Source: Oceanobacillus bengalensis (GTDB taxonomy: Bacteria > Bacillota > Bacilli > Bacillales > Amphibacillaceae). From it: a DNA stretch of 64,000 nt. This document shows, in pieces, positions 1-9,183 of the stretch (position 1 is the stretch's first letter; every line of letters begins with the position of its first letter). The DNA is taken from contig NZ_RBZO01000007.1 of the NCBI RefSeq assembly GCF_003628445.1, forward strand, positions 1-64,000, given 5' to 3'. The notes beneath the pieces were generated by a model. It worked only from the letters and a program-made list of their open reading frames with translations, was not told where the DNA came from and ran no database searches. A program made the position numbers and the translations under genes.

Positions 1-114
1 TCCCATCACTTCGAGTGAGTAAGATCCCTCAGAGACGATGAGGTTGATAGGTTCGAGATGGAAGCGTGGTGACACGTGGAGTTGACGGATACTAATCGAT
101 CGAGGACTTAACTA
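1..114 (+). rRNA. 23S ribosomal RNA, 3' end (partial)
   Basis: The first about 114 bases match the highly conserved 3' end of bacterial 23S rRNA, recognisable from the GACACGTGGAG and GACGGATACTAATCG blocks and the terminal CGAGGACTTAA. Only the last part of the gene is inside the window, and the exact end is set by analogy to Bacillus. It is followed after about 70 bases by 5S rRNA, the usual order of a Bacillaceae rRNA operon. Confidence 0.95.
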
Positions 115-185
115 AATTCTTATATGTATGTCGTACAGTTACTCTTATTTAGTTTTCAGGGTTCAATCCCTAGAAAATTACATAT

Positions 186-301
186 GTCTGGTAGTGATGG
201 CGGAGAGGCCACACCTGTTCCCATACCGAACACAGAAGTTAAGCTCTCCAGCGCCGATGGTAGTTGGGGGTTCCCCTGCAAGAGTAGGACACCGCCAGGC
301 A
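186..301 (+). rRNA. 5S ribosomal RNA
   Basis: About 116 bases with the conserved 5S blocks: CCCATACCGAACACAGAAGT, AAGCTCTCCAGCGCCGATGG and AGAGTAGGACACCGCCAGGC. The ends TCTGGT and GCCAGGC pair to form helix I. The gene lies about 70 bases after 23S and is followed at once by a strong terminator, so it closes the rRNA operon. I see no tRNA genes after it. Confidence 0.96.
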
Positions 302-307
302 ATATGA

Positions 308-345
308 AGACAGGATACAATTTGTTTTGTATCCTGTCTTTTTTT
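308..345 (+). terminator. rRNA operon terminator
   Basis: A 13-base perfect stem (AGACAGGATACAA with TTGTATCCTGTCT), a 6-base loop and a run of T. It directly follows 5S rRNA, so it ends the rRNA transcript. Confidence 0.9.
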
Positions 346-397
346 GTATTGATTTTGTAAATAGAGGGAGAATAGAATGTCGATTCACATCTAACTA

Positions 398-430
398 CAA
401 ATAAAGCACCTAATATAGGTGCTTTATTTG
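398..430 (-). terminator. Terminator of the MMPL gene
   Basis: The perfect 13-base stem CAAATAAAGCACC / GGTGCTTTATTTG has a short loop and lies 9 bases past the stop codon of the minus-strand MMPL gene. A/T-rich stem bases could make it work in both directions. Confidence 0.8.
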
Positions 431-438
431 CAATATAA

Positions 439-2559
439 CTATTCATTTTCTATTGTTTCCTGATGTTTATCCTTATCCTTCTCGAATAGTACAATCAAAC
501 CTGGTAATAGCACTCCTCTAACTAAGAATGTATCGATAACAATTCCAATTGCAACGATAAAGCCAAATACGAATAATAATTGAACTGGCTGTGTCATAAG
601 TACTGCAAATGTGGAAGCAAGTATAATCCCTGCTGATGAAATTACTCCACCTGTATGAGCAACAGCAATTTCAACAGCCTTCTTAACAGAATGTTGTTTC
701 CTCTCCTCTTGGAACCTGGAAACAAGAATAATGTTGTAATCAATACCTAGTGCAACTAGAAAGATAAAGGCATATACTGGAACACGATTACTTATCGTTT
801 CTATGTCAAAGAATAGATTTGTTAAAAATGTACCGAGTCCTAAAGCTGCGATAAAGGAAATCAAAATCGTTCCCATCATATAAATCGGCATCTTAAATGA
901 TTTTGTCAAAAACATTAACATAACTAGAATTAAAATCGTTTCTAAAAGAACAATAATCAATAAATCACGATTATTATAGGTACGGTCGTCAACTGATGTG
1001 GCTGTTTCGCCGGCAAAGAAAAGTTCCCCATCAAGATTGCTATCTTCAAGAATGATATTCTTTTCATTGCGGATCTCTTCTAATGCATCCAGGGTTTCCT
1101 GGTCATAGGGGTTTTTATCAAAAGTCATACTATAAGAAATTACTTTCTGGTCTTCCGTTATTCCGTCAATCCGTACATTATTAACGAGAGGTTGTTCAGA
1201 AAGTGTATTTAATAACGTTATTCGACTTTCTTCACTCACTTCAGTGTTAGATTCAAACAATACTGTCGTCGCAGCTAAATCTCCAGCATGAAACCCTTCC
1301 TCTAAGATTTCATAACCAACCCTTGAAGGCATATCCTCTGGAAATGATTTTAGCATATCGAATTCATATTCCACATTAAACACGTTTAATGCAGAGACCA
1401 ATAGGAATAATCCTATGATGGTAACGGAAACGATTGGCTTTTTAGAAACGAAACGGCCAATTTTACTCCAAATGGAATTGGTTTTAACTTGCTCATCCCC
1501 GACACGAGGAATAATTGGCCAAAATGATTTTCTTCCAAACAATGTAAATAACGCAGGAACAAGTGTTATAGACGAAAGCATAATAACAACTAATGTTACT
1601 CCAAATATTGGTGCAAAGTTTTTGTAATCGCCTAATTGAGCAAAGATTAGAATAAGCATCGCAGCTAGAACCGTTCCACCTGAATAGAAAACTGGAAGTC
1701 CAGTACCTCTCATCGCTAATTTCATTGCTGTATACTTATCTTCATGATGTTTTAACTCTTCTCTATAGCGAGAGAAAACAAATAACGAGTAATCGATTAC
1801 GGCGGCAAATAAGAGAATGGTCATAATAGAAACCGATTGCGTACTCATAAGAAGCCCTGATTGACCAAAGATACCTAATATTTGCATGACAATTTGATAG
1901 ACAAATACGGCTGCTAACAAAGGAATTAAGGCAATTAAAGGTGATTTGTATATGACAACTAATAAAACAAGGATAATCCCAACCGTTGATAAAATGAGTA
2001 CAAGGTCTGCTCTTAAAAATAAGTCCGTCGTATCAACAGCAATTCCTGCTGGACCAGTTACATGTACGGATAGATTCGTATTATTATCAATCAACTTATC
2101 AATTTGGTTGAGTGAGTCTTTTATATCTTCGGTTTCTAGATCAGGATTAAAGCTGAGTGGTAGTAAGGCAGTTGAACTGTCCTCTGAGAAAAAACCCTCT
2201 GCAGCTTGTGGTGGTAGTTGGTCTAATGGAATTACTTCATCTAGACCCTTAATATCCTCATCTTTAATTAGTGTGACGACATCTACAAGCTCTGATCGTG
2301 TGACTTCCTCATTTTCTGATTCGAATACCAAGATTGCTGGTAAACTTGAGGATGATTCAAAATATGTCTGGACCTTTTCCGAAGCAATGATGGATTCGGC
2401 ATCCTCTGGAAGTGTTTCAATACTTGAAACCTGATAATCACGTGCACTAGGTGCGGCAAAAGTTAAAATTAGTAGTATGACTATCCAAATTCCTAAGGTG
2501 ACCCACATACCTTGTTTTGTAGATACATAATTAGTTACTTTTTGCAATACGTTTTTCAT
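439..2559 (-). CDS. MMPL/RND family membrane exporter (YdfJ-like)
   Basis: A 706-residue membrane protein of the MMPL branch of the RND superfamily, proton-driven exporters of lipids or drugs. Two homologous halves are visible. Each has a large polar domain after a first membrane helix (near residues 15-35 and 370-390) and then a block of about five helices. The GxxxDY-type motif occurs in both: VIDYSLFVFSRYREE in half one and GIDYNIILVSRFQEER in half two. Length matches B. subtilis YdfJ. The gene has its own promoter, with a palindrome over the -35 box, and lies beside a tetR gene in the same direction. TetR control and induction by a toxic small molecule are likely, but the substrate is unknown. 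Confidence 0.9.
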   Translation of the reverse strand: MKNVLQKVTNYVSTKQGMWVTLGIWIVILLILTFAAPSARDYQVSSIETLPEDAESIIASEKVQTYFESSSSLPAILVFESENEEVTRSELVDVVTLIKDEDIKGLDEVIPLDQLPPQAAEGFFSEDSSTALLPLSFNPDLETEDIKDSLNQIDKLIDNNTNLSVHVTGPAGIAVDTTDLFLRADLVLILSTVGIILVLLVVIYKSPLIALIPLLAAVFVYQIVMQILGIFGQSGLLMSTQSVSIMTILLFAAVIDYSLFVFSRYREELKHHEDKYTAMKLAMRGTGLPVFYSGGTVLAAMLILIFAQLGDYKNFAPIFGVTLVVIMLSSITLVPALFTLFGRKSFWPIIPRVGDEQVKTNSIWSKIGRFVSKKPIVSVTIIGLFLLVSALNVFNVEYEFDMLKSFPEDMPSRVGYEILEEGFHAGDLAATTVLFESNTEVSEESRITLLNTLSEQPLVNNVRIDGITEDQKVISYSMTFDKNPYDQETLDALEEIRNEKNIILEDSNLDGELFFAGETATSVDDRTYNNRDLLIIVLLETILILVMLMFLTKSFKMPIYMMGTILISFIAALGLGTFLTNLFFDIETISNRVPVYAFIFLVALGIDYNIILVSRFQEERKQHSVKKAVEIAVAHTGGVISSAGIILASTFAVLMTQPVQLLFVFGFIVAIGIVIDTFLVRGVLLPGLIVLFEKDKDKHQETIENE

Positions 2560-2633
2560 TCACATATTCCTTTCTATTTGAGTAAGTGACAATAGTGTTA
2601 CTTTAATTACAAAAGTACTCTGTTACTATTGCT

Positions 2634-2662
2634 ATTATGATAAATAGTGACACATGTGTCAA
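2634..2662 (-). promoter_or_regulatory. Promoter of the MMPL gene with overlapping palindromic operator
   Basis: On the minus strand TTGACA (2657-2662), 17 bases and CATAAT (2634-2639) form a near-consensus SigA promoter pointing at the MMPL gene. A perfect 14-base palindrome, TGACACATGTGTCA (2648-2661), covers the -35 box. It is the likely TetR operator. A second, imperfect palindrome at 2584-2603 (AAGTGACAATAGTGTTACTT) lies near the expected start of transcription. Confidence 0.7.
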
Positions 2663-2671
2663 TTATGACCT

Positions 2672-3238
2672 TCAGGTAATTCCATTTCTTAAAATAGTTT
2701 TTATTGACCTTATCCATTTAGACTCAGGAACCTGATAATGATTCGGAATAGCAACCGTTTGAAAGATAAACCCCAGAATGAGACTATCAGGTAGATTGGG
2801 ATTAAGGATGCCTTCCTTTCTTCCTTGTTGAATAAAGGACTGTAATTGAGAATACATATCCAAATGTAGTTTACCTAGCTGCTTCGTATTATTCTTTACT
2901 TTTTGATTTTGGCTTTCAGGAATATGTAGAGCAATTTCACGAATTTGAAGGGTTTCACTGTCCTTAAAAATAATATCAACCAGATAGTCAAATTGCTCAT
3001 TAAAAGATGTACGCTCTTCAATCTTGCGTAGTTCTATGAGAAATCGATTCATTTCATATATCAGATATTCACTAATAAGCTCTTCTTTATTTTCGAAGTA
3101 TTTATAAATGGCACCTCTTGATACCTTAATACGATTTGCTAGTAGGCTAAAGGTAAACCCCTCATAACCATGATTTAACAATAATTGCTTTGTTACTTGG
3201 AAAAGTTCTTCGCTTGAAAATTTACGTTCACGTGCCAT
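2672..3238 (-). CDS. TetR/AcrR family transcriptional regulator
   Basis: 188 residues. The N-terminal helix-turn-helix is typical of TetR repressors: FSLLANRIKVSRGAIYKYF at about residues 30-48. A helical ligand domain follows. The gene lies upstream of the MMPL exporter in the same orientation, with about 110 bases between them that carry a promoter and palindrome. This arrangement points to local repression of the pump. An ACAAACGTTTGT palindrome lies about 80 bases upstream of this gene (3322-3333), but the same palindrome recurs elsewhere in the window, so it need not be this repressor's own site. The ligand is unknown. Confidence 0.92.
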   Translation of the reverse strand: MARERKFSSEELFQVTKQLLLNHGYEGFTFSLLANRIKVSRGAIYKYFENKEELISEYLIYEMNRFLIELRKIEERTSFNEQFDYLVDIIFKDSETLQIREIALHIPESQNQKVKNNTKQLGKLHLDMYSQLQSFIQQGRKEGILNPNLPDSLILGFIFQTVAIPNHYQVPESKWIRSIKTILRNGIT

Positions 3239-3380
3239 GTGCTCACCTCATCCTCCATTATAAAGAAACGCAAACAAAAAACAAATGAACAAAGATAGCT
3301 GTTTTATTACGAATAATATTTTAGGACAAACGTTTGTTTTAAAAAAATACAAAAAGACTTCCTAGTTTGAGTGGGAATTT

Positions 3381-3836
3381 TTACTCATTGCTGGAAACCT
3401 TTTTTAAAGCGTTTAGAAAAATACTTTTAAATTTTTCCCTATCCTCATCAGTAAAAGGCTTAGGGCCTTTCGTTCGTTTTCCACCTTTTCTAGCCATTGC
3501 ACTTAAGTAACGAGTTTGCAATAACTGATCAATATTTTCATTTGAATAGGCGAATCCTTTATGATGAAGGACATTACAACCCTTTGGTAACCCTAATGAG
3601 GCTAGACCATAATCTTGCGTAATGATAATATCTCCTTTTTCCGCAAGTTTCATAATACGATAATCTGCAGCATCTGCTCCTGTGTCAACATAAATTGTCT
3701 CCACACCTTCTGGTTGCTTTTCATTGGAATAATGAGAAAAGCTGGTGACGAGAATAACTGGAAGGCCTGCTTTTACTCCTTCTTTGACCACAATATCTTT
3801 AACTGGACAAGCATCTGCATCTACATATATTTTCAT
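3381..3836 (-). CDS. yqxD: YaiI/YqxD (UPF0178) family protein
   Basis: A 151-residue protein of the UPF0178/DUF188 family. It begins with the family's [13 protein letters not shown] signature and has the later acidic motif ITQDYGLAS. The family is related to PIN-like nuclease folds, with conserved aspartates (here D6, D8 and the DYG motif) expected to bind metal, but no cellular role is established. Length is normal. The gene is monocistronic here between the tetR and padR genes; in B. subtilis yqxD lies near dnaG and rpoD, so the location differs. Confidence 0.93.
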   Translation of the reverse strand: MKIYVDADACPVKDIVVKEGVKAGLPVILVTSFSHYSNEKQPEGVETIYVDTGADAADYRIMKLAEKGDIIITQDYGLASLGLPKGCNVLHHKGFAYSNENIDQLLQTRYLSAMARKGGKRTKGPKPFTDEDREKFKSIFLNALKKVSSNE

Positions 3837-3955
3837 AACTCATTCTCCCTATATTTAACTTCAGGTTGCTAGTGATAATAATACTTGACTGCGCTTTTGT
3901 CAATTGTAATGCATTTTGTAGGGAACAATAATATAAAAATAATAACAATATGCAC

Positions 3956-3985
3956 TTTACAATAGTGTGCGTCATACACTATAAT
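3956..3985 (+). promoter_or_regulatory. padR promoter with inverted repeat
   Basis: TTTACA (3956-3961), 18 bases and TATAAT (3980-3985) form a SigA-type promoter ahead of the padR gene. The inverted repeat TAGTGT-N7-ACACTA (3963-3981) fills the spacer and touches the -10 box. That is a plausible autorepression site for the PadR protein, whose family often binds short inverted repeats with a spacer of about 8 bases. Confidence 0.6.
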
Positions 3986-4004
3986 GAAATCAGGAGTTGA
4001 TTAG

Positions 4005-4367
4005 ATGACTGATGCGAATGAACATCTAGATAAATTAATGCAGGAACTACGGCGGGGGACAATTACAATTGGTGTATTGAGTCAGCTGTCCGAACCTAGG
4101 TACGGGTACTCGCTTGTAACGATGCTTGGGGATAAAGGAATACATGTTGAACCAGGAACACTTTACCCTTTACTTCGAAGACTAGAAAAACAAGGCTTAC
4201 TTGATAGCAAATGGGATACCAATGAATCGAGGCCACGTAAATATTATTTATTGAGTGAAACGGGGAAAGAAGTATTTGATCTTCTTGTAGTTGAGTGGAA
4301 AAACATCGTACAAAGTCTGAATCATGTGATTGAAGAGAAGGGGGATGAAAAGGATGGAAATGATTGA
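4005..4367 (+). CDS. PadR family transcriptional regulator
   Basis: 120 residues. The winged-helix domain carries the PadR signature (SEPRYGYSLVTML and VEPGTLYPLLRRLEKQGLL), then a short C-terminal helix for dimerisation. The start ATG follows CAGGAG by 8 bases. The 3' end overlaps the start of the next gene, which encodes a HAAS-domain membrane protein. PadR plus HAAS-type partner is a common Firmicutes pair, in which the regulator usually represses its own operon. An inverted repeat in the promoter fits that. Confidence 0.93.
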   Translation: MTDANEHLDKLMQELRRGTITIGVLSQLSEPRYGYSLVTMLGDKGIHVEPGTLYPLLRRLEKQGLLDSKWDTNESRPRKYYLLSETGKEVFDLLVVEWKNIVQSLNHVIEEKGDEKDGND

Positions 4368-5364
4368 ACGTTATATTTATGCAGTTACACAGAAATTACC
4401 CCAGTCGCAAAGGGAGGATATTGCGGTGGAACTTCGTGGGCTGATTGAGGATATGATAGAAGAACGTGTCCAAGATAAGGAAGCGATGGAGAAAGATGTA
4501 GAAGAGGTTTTAATGGAACTTGGTAATCCAAGAAATCTAGCGCAGAAATACCGAGGTACGAAAAAGTTTCTTATTGGACCCGAGTTATTTGATTCATATA
4601 TTTTAGTATTAAAGATCGTACTAATTTCAGTTGCTTTTACAATGGCTATTAGTTTCCTAATACAAATAATTATTGAACCTATTTCTATTCTTGATCATTT
4701 TATTGATCTGATTGTATCAACTGTAACTGCAATACCTATGGCATTTGGCTGGACAACGTTTGGATTTGCGCTTGCAGAACGTTTTGGCGAAATTAATCAA
4801 GTAGATTTGCAAATGGATAAGGATTGGAAACCATCTGATTTAGCACCTATTCCTGACCCTAAAGGGAGAATTAAACGTGGGGATCCGATTGCAGGGATTA
4901 TATTTTATGTTTTCTTTATCGTATTTTTTTCCTTTTCAACAAATTATTTTGGAATATGGATATTTAATGATGGATATAGAGGAACGATTCCATTTATAAA
5001 CGAAGAAGTAAACAATATATATCTATTACTTATTATTCTTATTCTGTTGTTTGGTGTTTTAAAAGAAAGCTTAAAACTCATATATGGAAAATGGACTTCT
5101 CAACTTGTCCTTTTTTCAGCAATCGTTAACTTCATTTCATTTATAGCAGTAGTTCTATTAATTTCGGAACCCGGATTTTGGAATCCAGACCTTATGAATG
5201 GATTAGTTCAACAGGATGTTTTAATAGAAGGCAGCGAAGCATATGAAATAGTGACTACAATTTGGCAGGAAACGACAAAGTGGATGCCTATACTAGTAGC
5301 CATAGGATTAGTTTGGGATGTAATTGATGGTGTGATAAAGGTTAAGAGAAGTAAAGCGAAGTAA
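4354..5364 (+). CDS. HAAS-domain multipass membrane protein
   Basis: 336 residues from the ATG at 4354. I chose this start because AAGGGGG lies 9-10 bases upstream, whereas ATG 4345 is too close to it; a TTG at 4330 is also open. The N-terminal 75 residues form a cytosolic helical HAAS domain (YIYAVTQKLPQ near the start, later VLMELGNPRNLAQKYRG). About six membrane helices follow. It is translationally coupled to padR by a 14-base overlap. Such proteins are thought to act with their PadR partner in envelope or stress sensing, but the exact job is unknown. Confidence 0.85.
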   Translation: MEMIERYIYAVTQKLPQSQREDIAVELRGLIEDMIEERVQDKEAMEKDVEEVLMELGNPRNLAQKYRGTKKFLIGPELFDSYILVLKIVLISVAFTMAISFLIQIIIEPISILDHFIDLIVSTVTAIPMAFGWTTFGFALAERFGEINQVDLQMDKDWKPSDLAPIPDPKGRIKRGDPIAGIIFYVFFIVFFSFSTNYFGIWIFNDGYRGTIPFINEEVNNIYLLLIILILLFGVLKESLKLIYGKWTSQLVLFSAIVNFISFIAVVLLISEPGFWNPDLMNGLVQQDVLIEGSEAYEIVTTIWQETTKWMPILVAIGLVWDVIDGVIKVKRSKAK

Positions 5365-5439
5365 AGTGTTTTCAAAGATAGTGTTATCGATTATTATAAA
5401 ATATAATCAATAGCACTTTTGTTTTAGGGGGAAGTTAAG

Positions 5440-5940
5440 ATGAGATTGGTCGAACCAACGATGGAATGGAAAGAAGAACATGAGAATTATGTGAAAGAGT
5501 GGGGGAATACACGTCTGGTTCCAAGTAGTTTTAATCTAGAGGGGTTTGAAACATATGAATCCTTTTTAGAAGCATTACGAGTGCGTCAAAGCGGGCAAGG
5601 AAAATGGGTACCTGGTTCAGACTACTTTTTGGTGAATGATGATAATAGAATTGTTGGGATGGTTAACATCCGTCATGAGTTAAATGAGTTTTTGAGGCAA
5701 GTAGGTGGTCACATTGGATATGGAGTAAGACCATCAGAAAGAAGAAAAGGGTATGCAACCCTTATTCTTAAAGAAGCATTAGCTAAATGTAAGGAATTGA
5801 ACATAAACCCTGTTTTGGTAACTTGTGATGAGGATAATATCGGTTCAGCGAAAGTAATTATAAAAAACGGTGGCATTGAGGATGAAAGTTTTCTTGATGA
5901 AGATGGCAGCATTAAACGTAGATTTTGGATTGAAAATTAG
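5440..5940 (+). CDS. GNAT family N-acetyltransferase
   Basis: 166 residues with the GNAT acetyl-CoA binding motif A, VRPSERRKGYATLILKEAL (R/Q-x-x-G-x-A) at about residues 96-114. A following strand and helix contain VTCDEDNIGSAKVI, as in ribosomal-protein or small-molecule acetyltransferases. The ATG follows GGGGGAAG by 7 bases. It stands alone, 75 bases after the HAAS gene, and a hairpin lies just downstream. The substrate cannot be told from the sequence. Confidence 0.9.
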   Translation: MRLVEPTMEWKEEHENYVKEWGNTRLVPSSFNLEGFETYESFLEALRVRQSGQGKWVPGSDYFLVNDDNRIVGMVNIRHELNEFLRQVGGHIGYGVRPSERRKGYATLILKEALAKCKELNINPVLVTCDEDNIGSAKVIIKNGGIEDESFLDEDGSIKRRFWIEN

Positions 5941-5972
5941 AGGTAATAGATACAGTTATTTATATGGGAGTT

Positions 5973-6000
5973 GGCACTTGCACATTTGCAAGTGCTTTCT
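5973..6000 (+). terminator. Terminator after the GNAT gene
   Basis: The hairpin GGCACTTGCA / TGCAAGTGCT has a tiny loop and is followed by TTTCTATTT, 33 bases after the stop codon. Confidence 0.6.
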
Positions 6001-6082
6001 ATTTAGACTCTATTCAAACTGTTTGTTGTATAATAACGAAGCAAGTGCACGTTGATTTCCGCTGTGGGTAGTACGTTAGTCA

Positions 6083-6113
6083 AAAAAGGCCAGCAGTTTT
6101 GCTGTCCTTTTTA
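6083..6113 (-). terminator. Terminator of the AAA ATPase gene
   Basis: Read on the minus strand, an AAAAAGGACAGC stem pairs with GCTGGCCTTTTTT, with one mismatch, and ends in a T run. It lies about 20 bases past the stop of the AAA gene. It may work in both directions. Confidence 0.65.
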
Positions 6114-6130
6114 CACTTTCATCAATCAAT

Positions 6131-7396
6131 CTAAAAACCTAATCTACCAACATATTCTTCCGATTCCCAGTCTTGCTTGATTGTTTTCTTAAGGTTTTCT
6201 TGGAGCTCTTTAACAATTTTTTCTACATTTACTTGTTTTTCATAATGCCACTCGAGCGCGACTGACATATGGAGTTCGTTTAGTTGCGCGATAGATAATC
6301 CTTTCGTTTGAACAGCAAGATTGTCTAACGTTTCATCCGTTATAAATTGAAGCAGCCCTTTCTTAAATAGATATTCCTTTCTTAATCTTTCGTCTGGTTG
6401 TTTTATTTCATAAGCACGATCAAAACGGCCAGCACGGTTAATTAAGGCAGGATCGATTTTCGCAGGGTAATTGGTTGTACCAATTAAGAAGATTCCTTCT
6501 TTCGTTGTTGCACCATCCAGTGTATTAAGAAAGATGGACCTTGATTCTTCTGGCATCGAGTCAATATCCTCAATAATGAGGATCATTGGTGCCATCTTCG
6601 TAACGGTTGAGAAAACCTCCTTGATAGAGTAGCTATTTGTATATTCGGTGATTTGCCAATATACAACAGGTGCAGTAACGCTACCAGCGATTGATTTTAC
6701 CAGCGTTGTTTTCCCATTTCCTGGACTTCCATAAAGAAGGATTCCACGTTTATAAGGAATGGCGTATTCCTTGTAAAAAGATCCTCCTTCTGAGAAGAAC
6801 TCATCAATCGAGCGGAAGATATTCACCTTTACATCCTCATCCAATAGAACGTCTTCTCTATGGACTTGATGTGTTACTTGTTCTCTTGACCGTTCTAGGC
6901 CTTCCTCTGTATCTGTAAGCACGGTAATTCCATCCAGCATAAAACTGCGTTGTTTTTCAATGCAATAATTTAAGAAATCTAGTAGTAATCCGTCGTCATT
7001 GTTAAAAATAAAATCTTGTATGTAATCGGAATGACTTTGATAGATTGGTACACGAACAATTGCTACCTTGTACGCAGGAAAGTAAAAGATGTTATTGGTA
7101 AGGGAAGGTGTGACTTTGTACTTTTCATCATCTGTTTGATTGATTGTTGTCGTTCCAACTGTATCATATATATGAGCCAACACTTCTATATCTGGATCAT
7201 TTCTTTCGAGAAGCTGTTCAATTGTTACGAATACTTCCTCTATCCCTACGTCAGTCGTGCAGAGTTTCAAGCCATTTCCAAGCCTTTGTATTAATAGCTC
7301 TTTTATCTTATTTAGTGCTACAGCATAATCATAATAATGCGAGATTGTATTACTATCTGTATCATGAAATTTAATTAGTGTTGGATTCTTTTTCAT
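6131..7396 (-). CDS. BCS1/YjoB-like AAA ATPase
   Basis: 421 residues. The C-terminal half is a single AAA domain. It has Walker A GSPGNGKTT (about residue 224), Walker B MILIIEDID, sensor 1 GTTN, and the arginine-finger region ALINRAGRFDRAYEI. The N-terminal 200 residues are family-specific. Length and layout match the B. subtilis AAA protein YjoB (423 aa), a BCS1-like enzyme for which a chaperone-type role has been proposed. I do not see a SigW promoter of the kind reported for yjoB upstream. It is a single gene between convergent and divergent neighbours. The substrate is unknown. Confidence 0.85.
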   Translation of the reverse strand: MKKNPTLIKFHDTDSNTISHYYDYAVALNKIKELLIQRLGNGLKLCTTDVGIEEVFVTIEQLLERNDPDIEVLAHIYDTVGTTTINQTDDEKYKVTPSLTNNIFYFPAYKVAIVRVPIYQSHSDYIQDFIFNNDDGLLLDFLNYCIEKQRSFMLDGITVLTDTEEGLERSREQVTHQVHREDVLLDEDVKVNIFRSIDEFFSEGGSFYKEYAIPYKRGILLYGSPGNGKTTLVKSIAGSVTAPVVYWQITEYTNSYSIKEVFSTVTKMAPMILIIEDIDSMPEESRSIFLNTLDGATTKEGIFLIGTTNYPAKIDPALINRAGRFDRAYEIKQPDERLRKEYLFKKGLLQFITDETLDNLAVQTKGLSIAQLNELHMSVALEWHYEKQVNVEKIVKELQENLKKTIKQDWESEEYVGRLGF

Positions 7397-7562
7397 ACTC
7401 CATTCCTCTCATTGTTTTTAGAGATATAGAATTTCTAATAATCAAAATCGTTATACCTATTTTAACCTTTTATCGAATAGATGTATAGCTAGTTCTATTT
7501 ATTCGAAAGGGGTAAGTGAAACTGATAAAATGAGAGAAAATACACAAAAAGGAGTGGATAAC

Positions 7563-7856
7563 ATGGAACAGAAGGTTATTATTGATGATGTTGAGATAGA
7601 TGCACTTACATTTAGCAATGAAGTGAGCACAGTCGAAGGAAAAAATCTCCATAAAATTACTTTTACTTTTAAAGTTACAAGTGAGGAGTACCATGATATT
7701 ACATCCTTACTCTATAAAAATGATTTTTCTGTAAGTGTCCCTAAGGAAAACCTGGTATTTAACGGAACAATTCAAAACTATACAACGTCTGTAACGAACC
7801 TTTACGAGGAAAACAAAGTAGGAGATTTTCAGTTAACTTTAATAGAAAAAAGTTAA
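7563..7856 (+). CDS. ykvR: DUF3219 family protein (YkvR-like)
   Basis: 97 residues from the ATG at 7563, chosen because AAAGGAGTGG lies 8 bases upstream; an in-frame ATG at 7530 has no good ribosome site. Conserved segments ITFTFKVTSEEYHDI and TTSVTNLYEENKVGDF match the DUF3219/YkvR family of small cytosolic beta-rich proteins of Bacillus. Function is unknown. It stands alone, divergent from the AAA ATPase. Confidence 0.85.
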   Translation: MEQKVIIDDVEIDALTFSNEVSTVEGKNLHKITFTFKVTSEEYHDITSLLYKNDFSVSVPKENLVFNGTIQNYTTSVTNLYEENKVGDFQLTLIEKS

Positions 7857-7945
7857 TCTTCTCTGTTACATTAAAGTTCTTTAGTATATAATATAATGAA
7901 AATTATTAATATATACATAGAGACAGTGAAAATAGAAGGGAAGGT

Positions 7946-9058
7946 ATGGCGATGACAACTACAAATCATATTAAACCAAGAAAGGCATTAGAGAAAATTA
8001 AACCTTATTCACCTGGAAAGCCAATATGGGAATTACAAAAGGAATTAAATTTGGACAAAGTTATTAAACTCGCATCAAATGAAAATCCACTTGGGCCATC
8101 ACCAAAGGGTGTAGAAGCTATTTCTTCTGGTTTAGCAGAACTGCATCGTTATCCAGATGCTGATACGGTTTCTTTAAAAGAGGCGATTGCAACGAAACTA
8201 GATGTAACGAAAGAACAGGTAATCGTAACAAATGGTGCTGATGAATTAATTACCTTATTATCCGAGGCTTTTTTGGACGAAGGTGACGAGATCATTGTTC
8301 CCTCCCCATCTTTTAGTGAATACGATTTTGGAGCGGATTTAATGGGTGCTACGGTTGTTCCTGTAGCATTTGACGATGGGTTTGAATTTAATGTTGACCA
8401 AATAATTGATGCGATTACTGATTGTACAAAATTACTTTATATTTGTTCTCCAAATAATCCAACAGGTACGTATTTGGAAAGGAATGAATTTGAAAGACTG
8501 CTGGGAGCAGTTCCAGAACGGGTTTTAGTTGTTTTTGACGGTGCATATAGTCATTATGCAACGGCTCGAGATTATACAGATGGAATTGAATTTGTTAGAG
8601 CAGGGTACAATGTATTAGTCTTACAAACCTTTTCAAAAGTATATGGGCTTGCTGGCTTACGTGTAGGATTTGGCGTTGCACCAGCATCTATAATACAAAC
8701 GATCTTAAAGGTGAAGGAACCGTTTAATGTCAATAGTTTGGCACAGGCAGCGGCGACAGCAGCGATTACAGATGATGAGCATGTTAAGGCTTCTAAAGAA
8801 AGTAATGCTGCAGGTTGTAGGGATCTATACAAGGCCTTTTCAGAACTTGGATTAAACTATGTAGAAACGATGAGCAACTTTATTCTTGTAGAGCTTGGAC
8901 CAGATGCAGAAGAATTGTATAATGCCCTTCTTTCTCAAGGTGTAATTGTACGTTATGGGAAAATTTGGGGTCTCCCTGAGTATGTTCGTATTACGGTTGG
9001 TACAAAAGAGGAAAATGACTTTTTAATCGAAGCATTACGTACGGTTTTAGGGAAGTAG
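7946..9058 (+). CDS. hisC: Histidinol-phosphate aminotransferase
   Basis: 370 residues, normal for HisC, the PLP enzyme that converts imidazole-acetol phosphate to histidinol phosphate; in Bacillus it can also transaminate aromatic keto acids. Visible motifs are KLASNENPLGPSP (substrate region), SPNNPTGTY, and the PLP-lysine motif TFSKVYGLAGLRVG (Lys about 231). A second ATG two codons downstream (7952) is also possible. It is outside any his operon here and ends at a clear terminator, so it is a monocistronic copy. Confidence 0.93.
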   Translation: MAMTTTNHIKPRKALEKIKPYSPGKPIWELQKELNLDKVIKLASNENPLGPSPKGVEAISSGLAELHRYPDADTVSLKEAIATKLDVTKEQVIVTNGADELITLLSEAFLDEGDEIIVPSPSFSEYDFGADLMGATVVPVAFDDGFEFNVDQIIDAITDCTKLLYICSPNNPTGTYLERNEFERLLGAVPERVLVVFDGAYSHYATARDYTDGIEFVRAGYNVLVLQTFSKVYGLAGLRVGFGVAPASIIQTILKVKEPFNVNSLAQAAATAAITDDEHVKASKESNAAGCRDLYKAFSELGLNYVETMSNFILVELGPDAEELYNALLSQGVIVRYGKIWGLPEYVRITVGTKEENDFLIEALRTVLGK

Positions 9059-9062
9059 TTTA

Positions 9063-9100
9063 AATACTTCAGCACAAAAAATGTGCTGGGGTATTTTTGT
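9063..9100 (+). terminator. hisC terminator
   Basis: The stem AATACTTCAGCAC / GTGCTGGGGTATT, with a G-T pair, and a T run lie 4 bases after the hisC stop. Confidence 0.85.
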
Positions 9101-9183
9101 ATTGAACTTAATCGGTATAATCTGTTTTTTTACTTTCATAATTCTTCATGCGATAATAAGGAAAAAACGACGAGGATGAAAAC

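Noticed and set aside
124-360. Open frame of 78 codons over the 5S gene
   Set aside because: It lies over 5S rRNA and its terminator; there is no ribosome site.
301-438. tRNA genes after the rRNA operon
   Set aside because: The sequence goes straight from 5S to a terminator and then to the MMPL terminator; no cloverleaf is possible.
7397-7529. SigW-type promoter before the YjoB-like AAA gene
   Set aside because: No TGAAAC...CGTA pair at the right spacing was seen on the minus strand.
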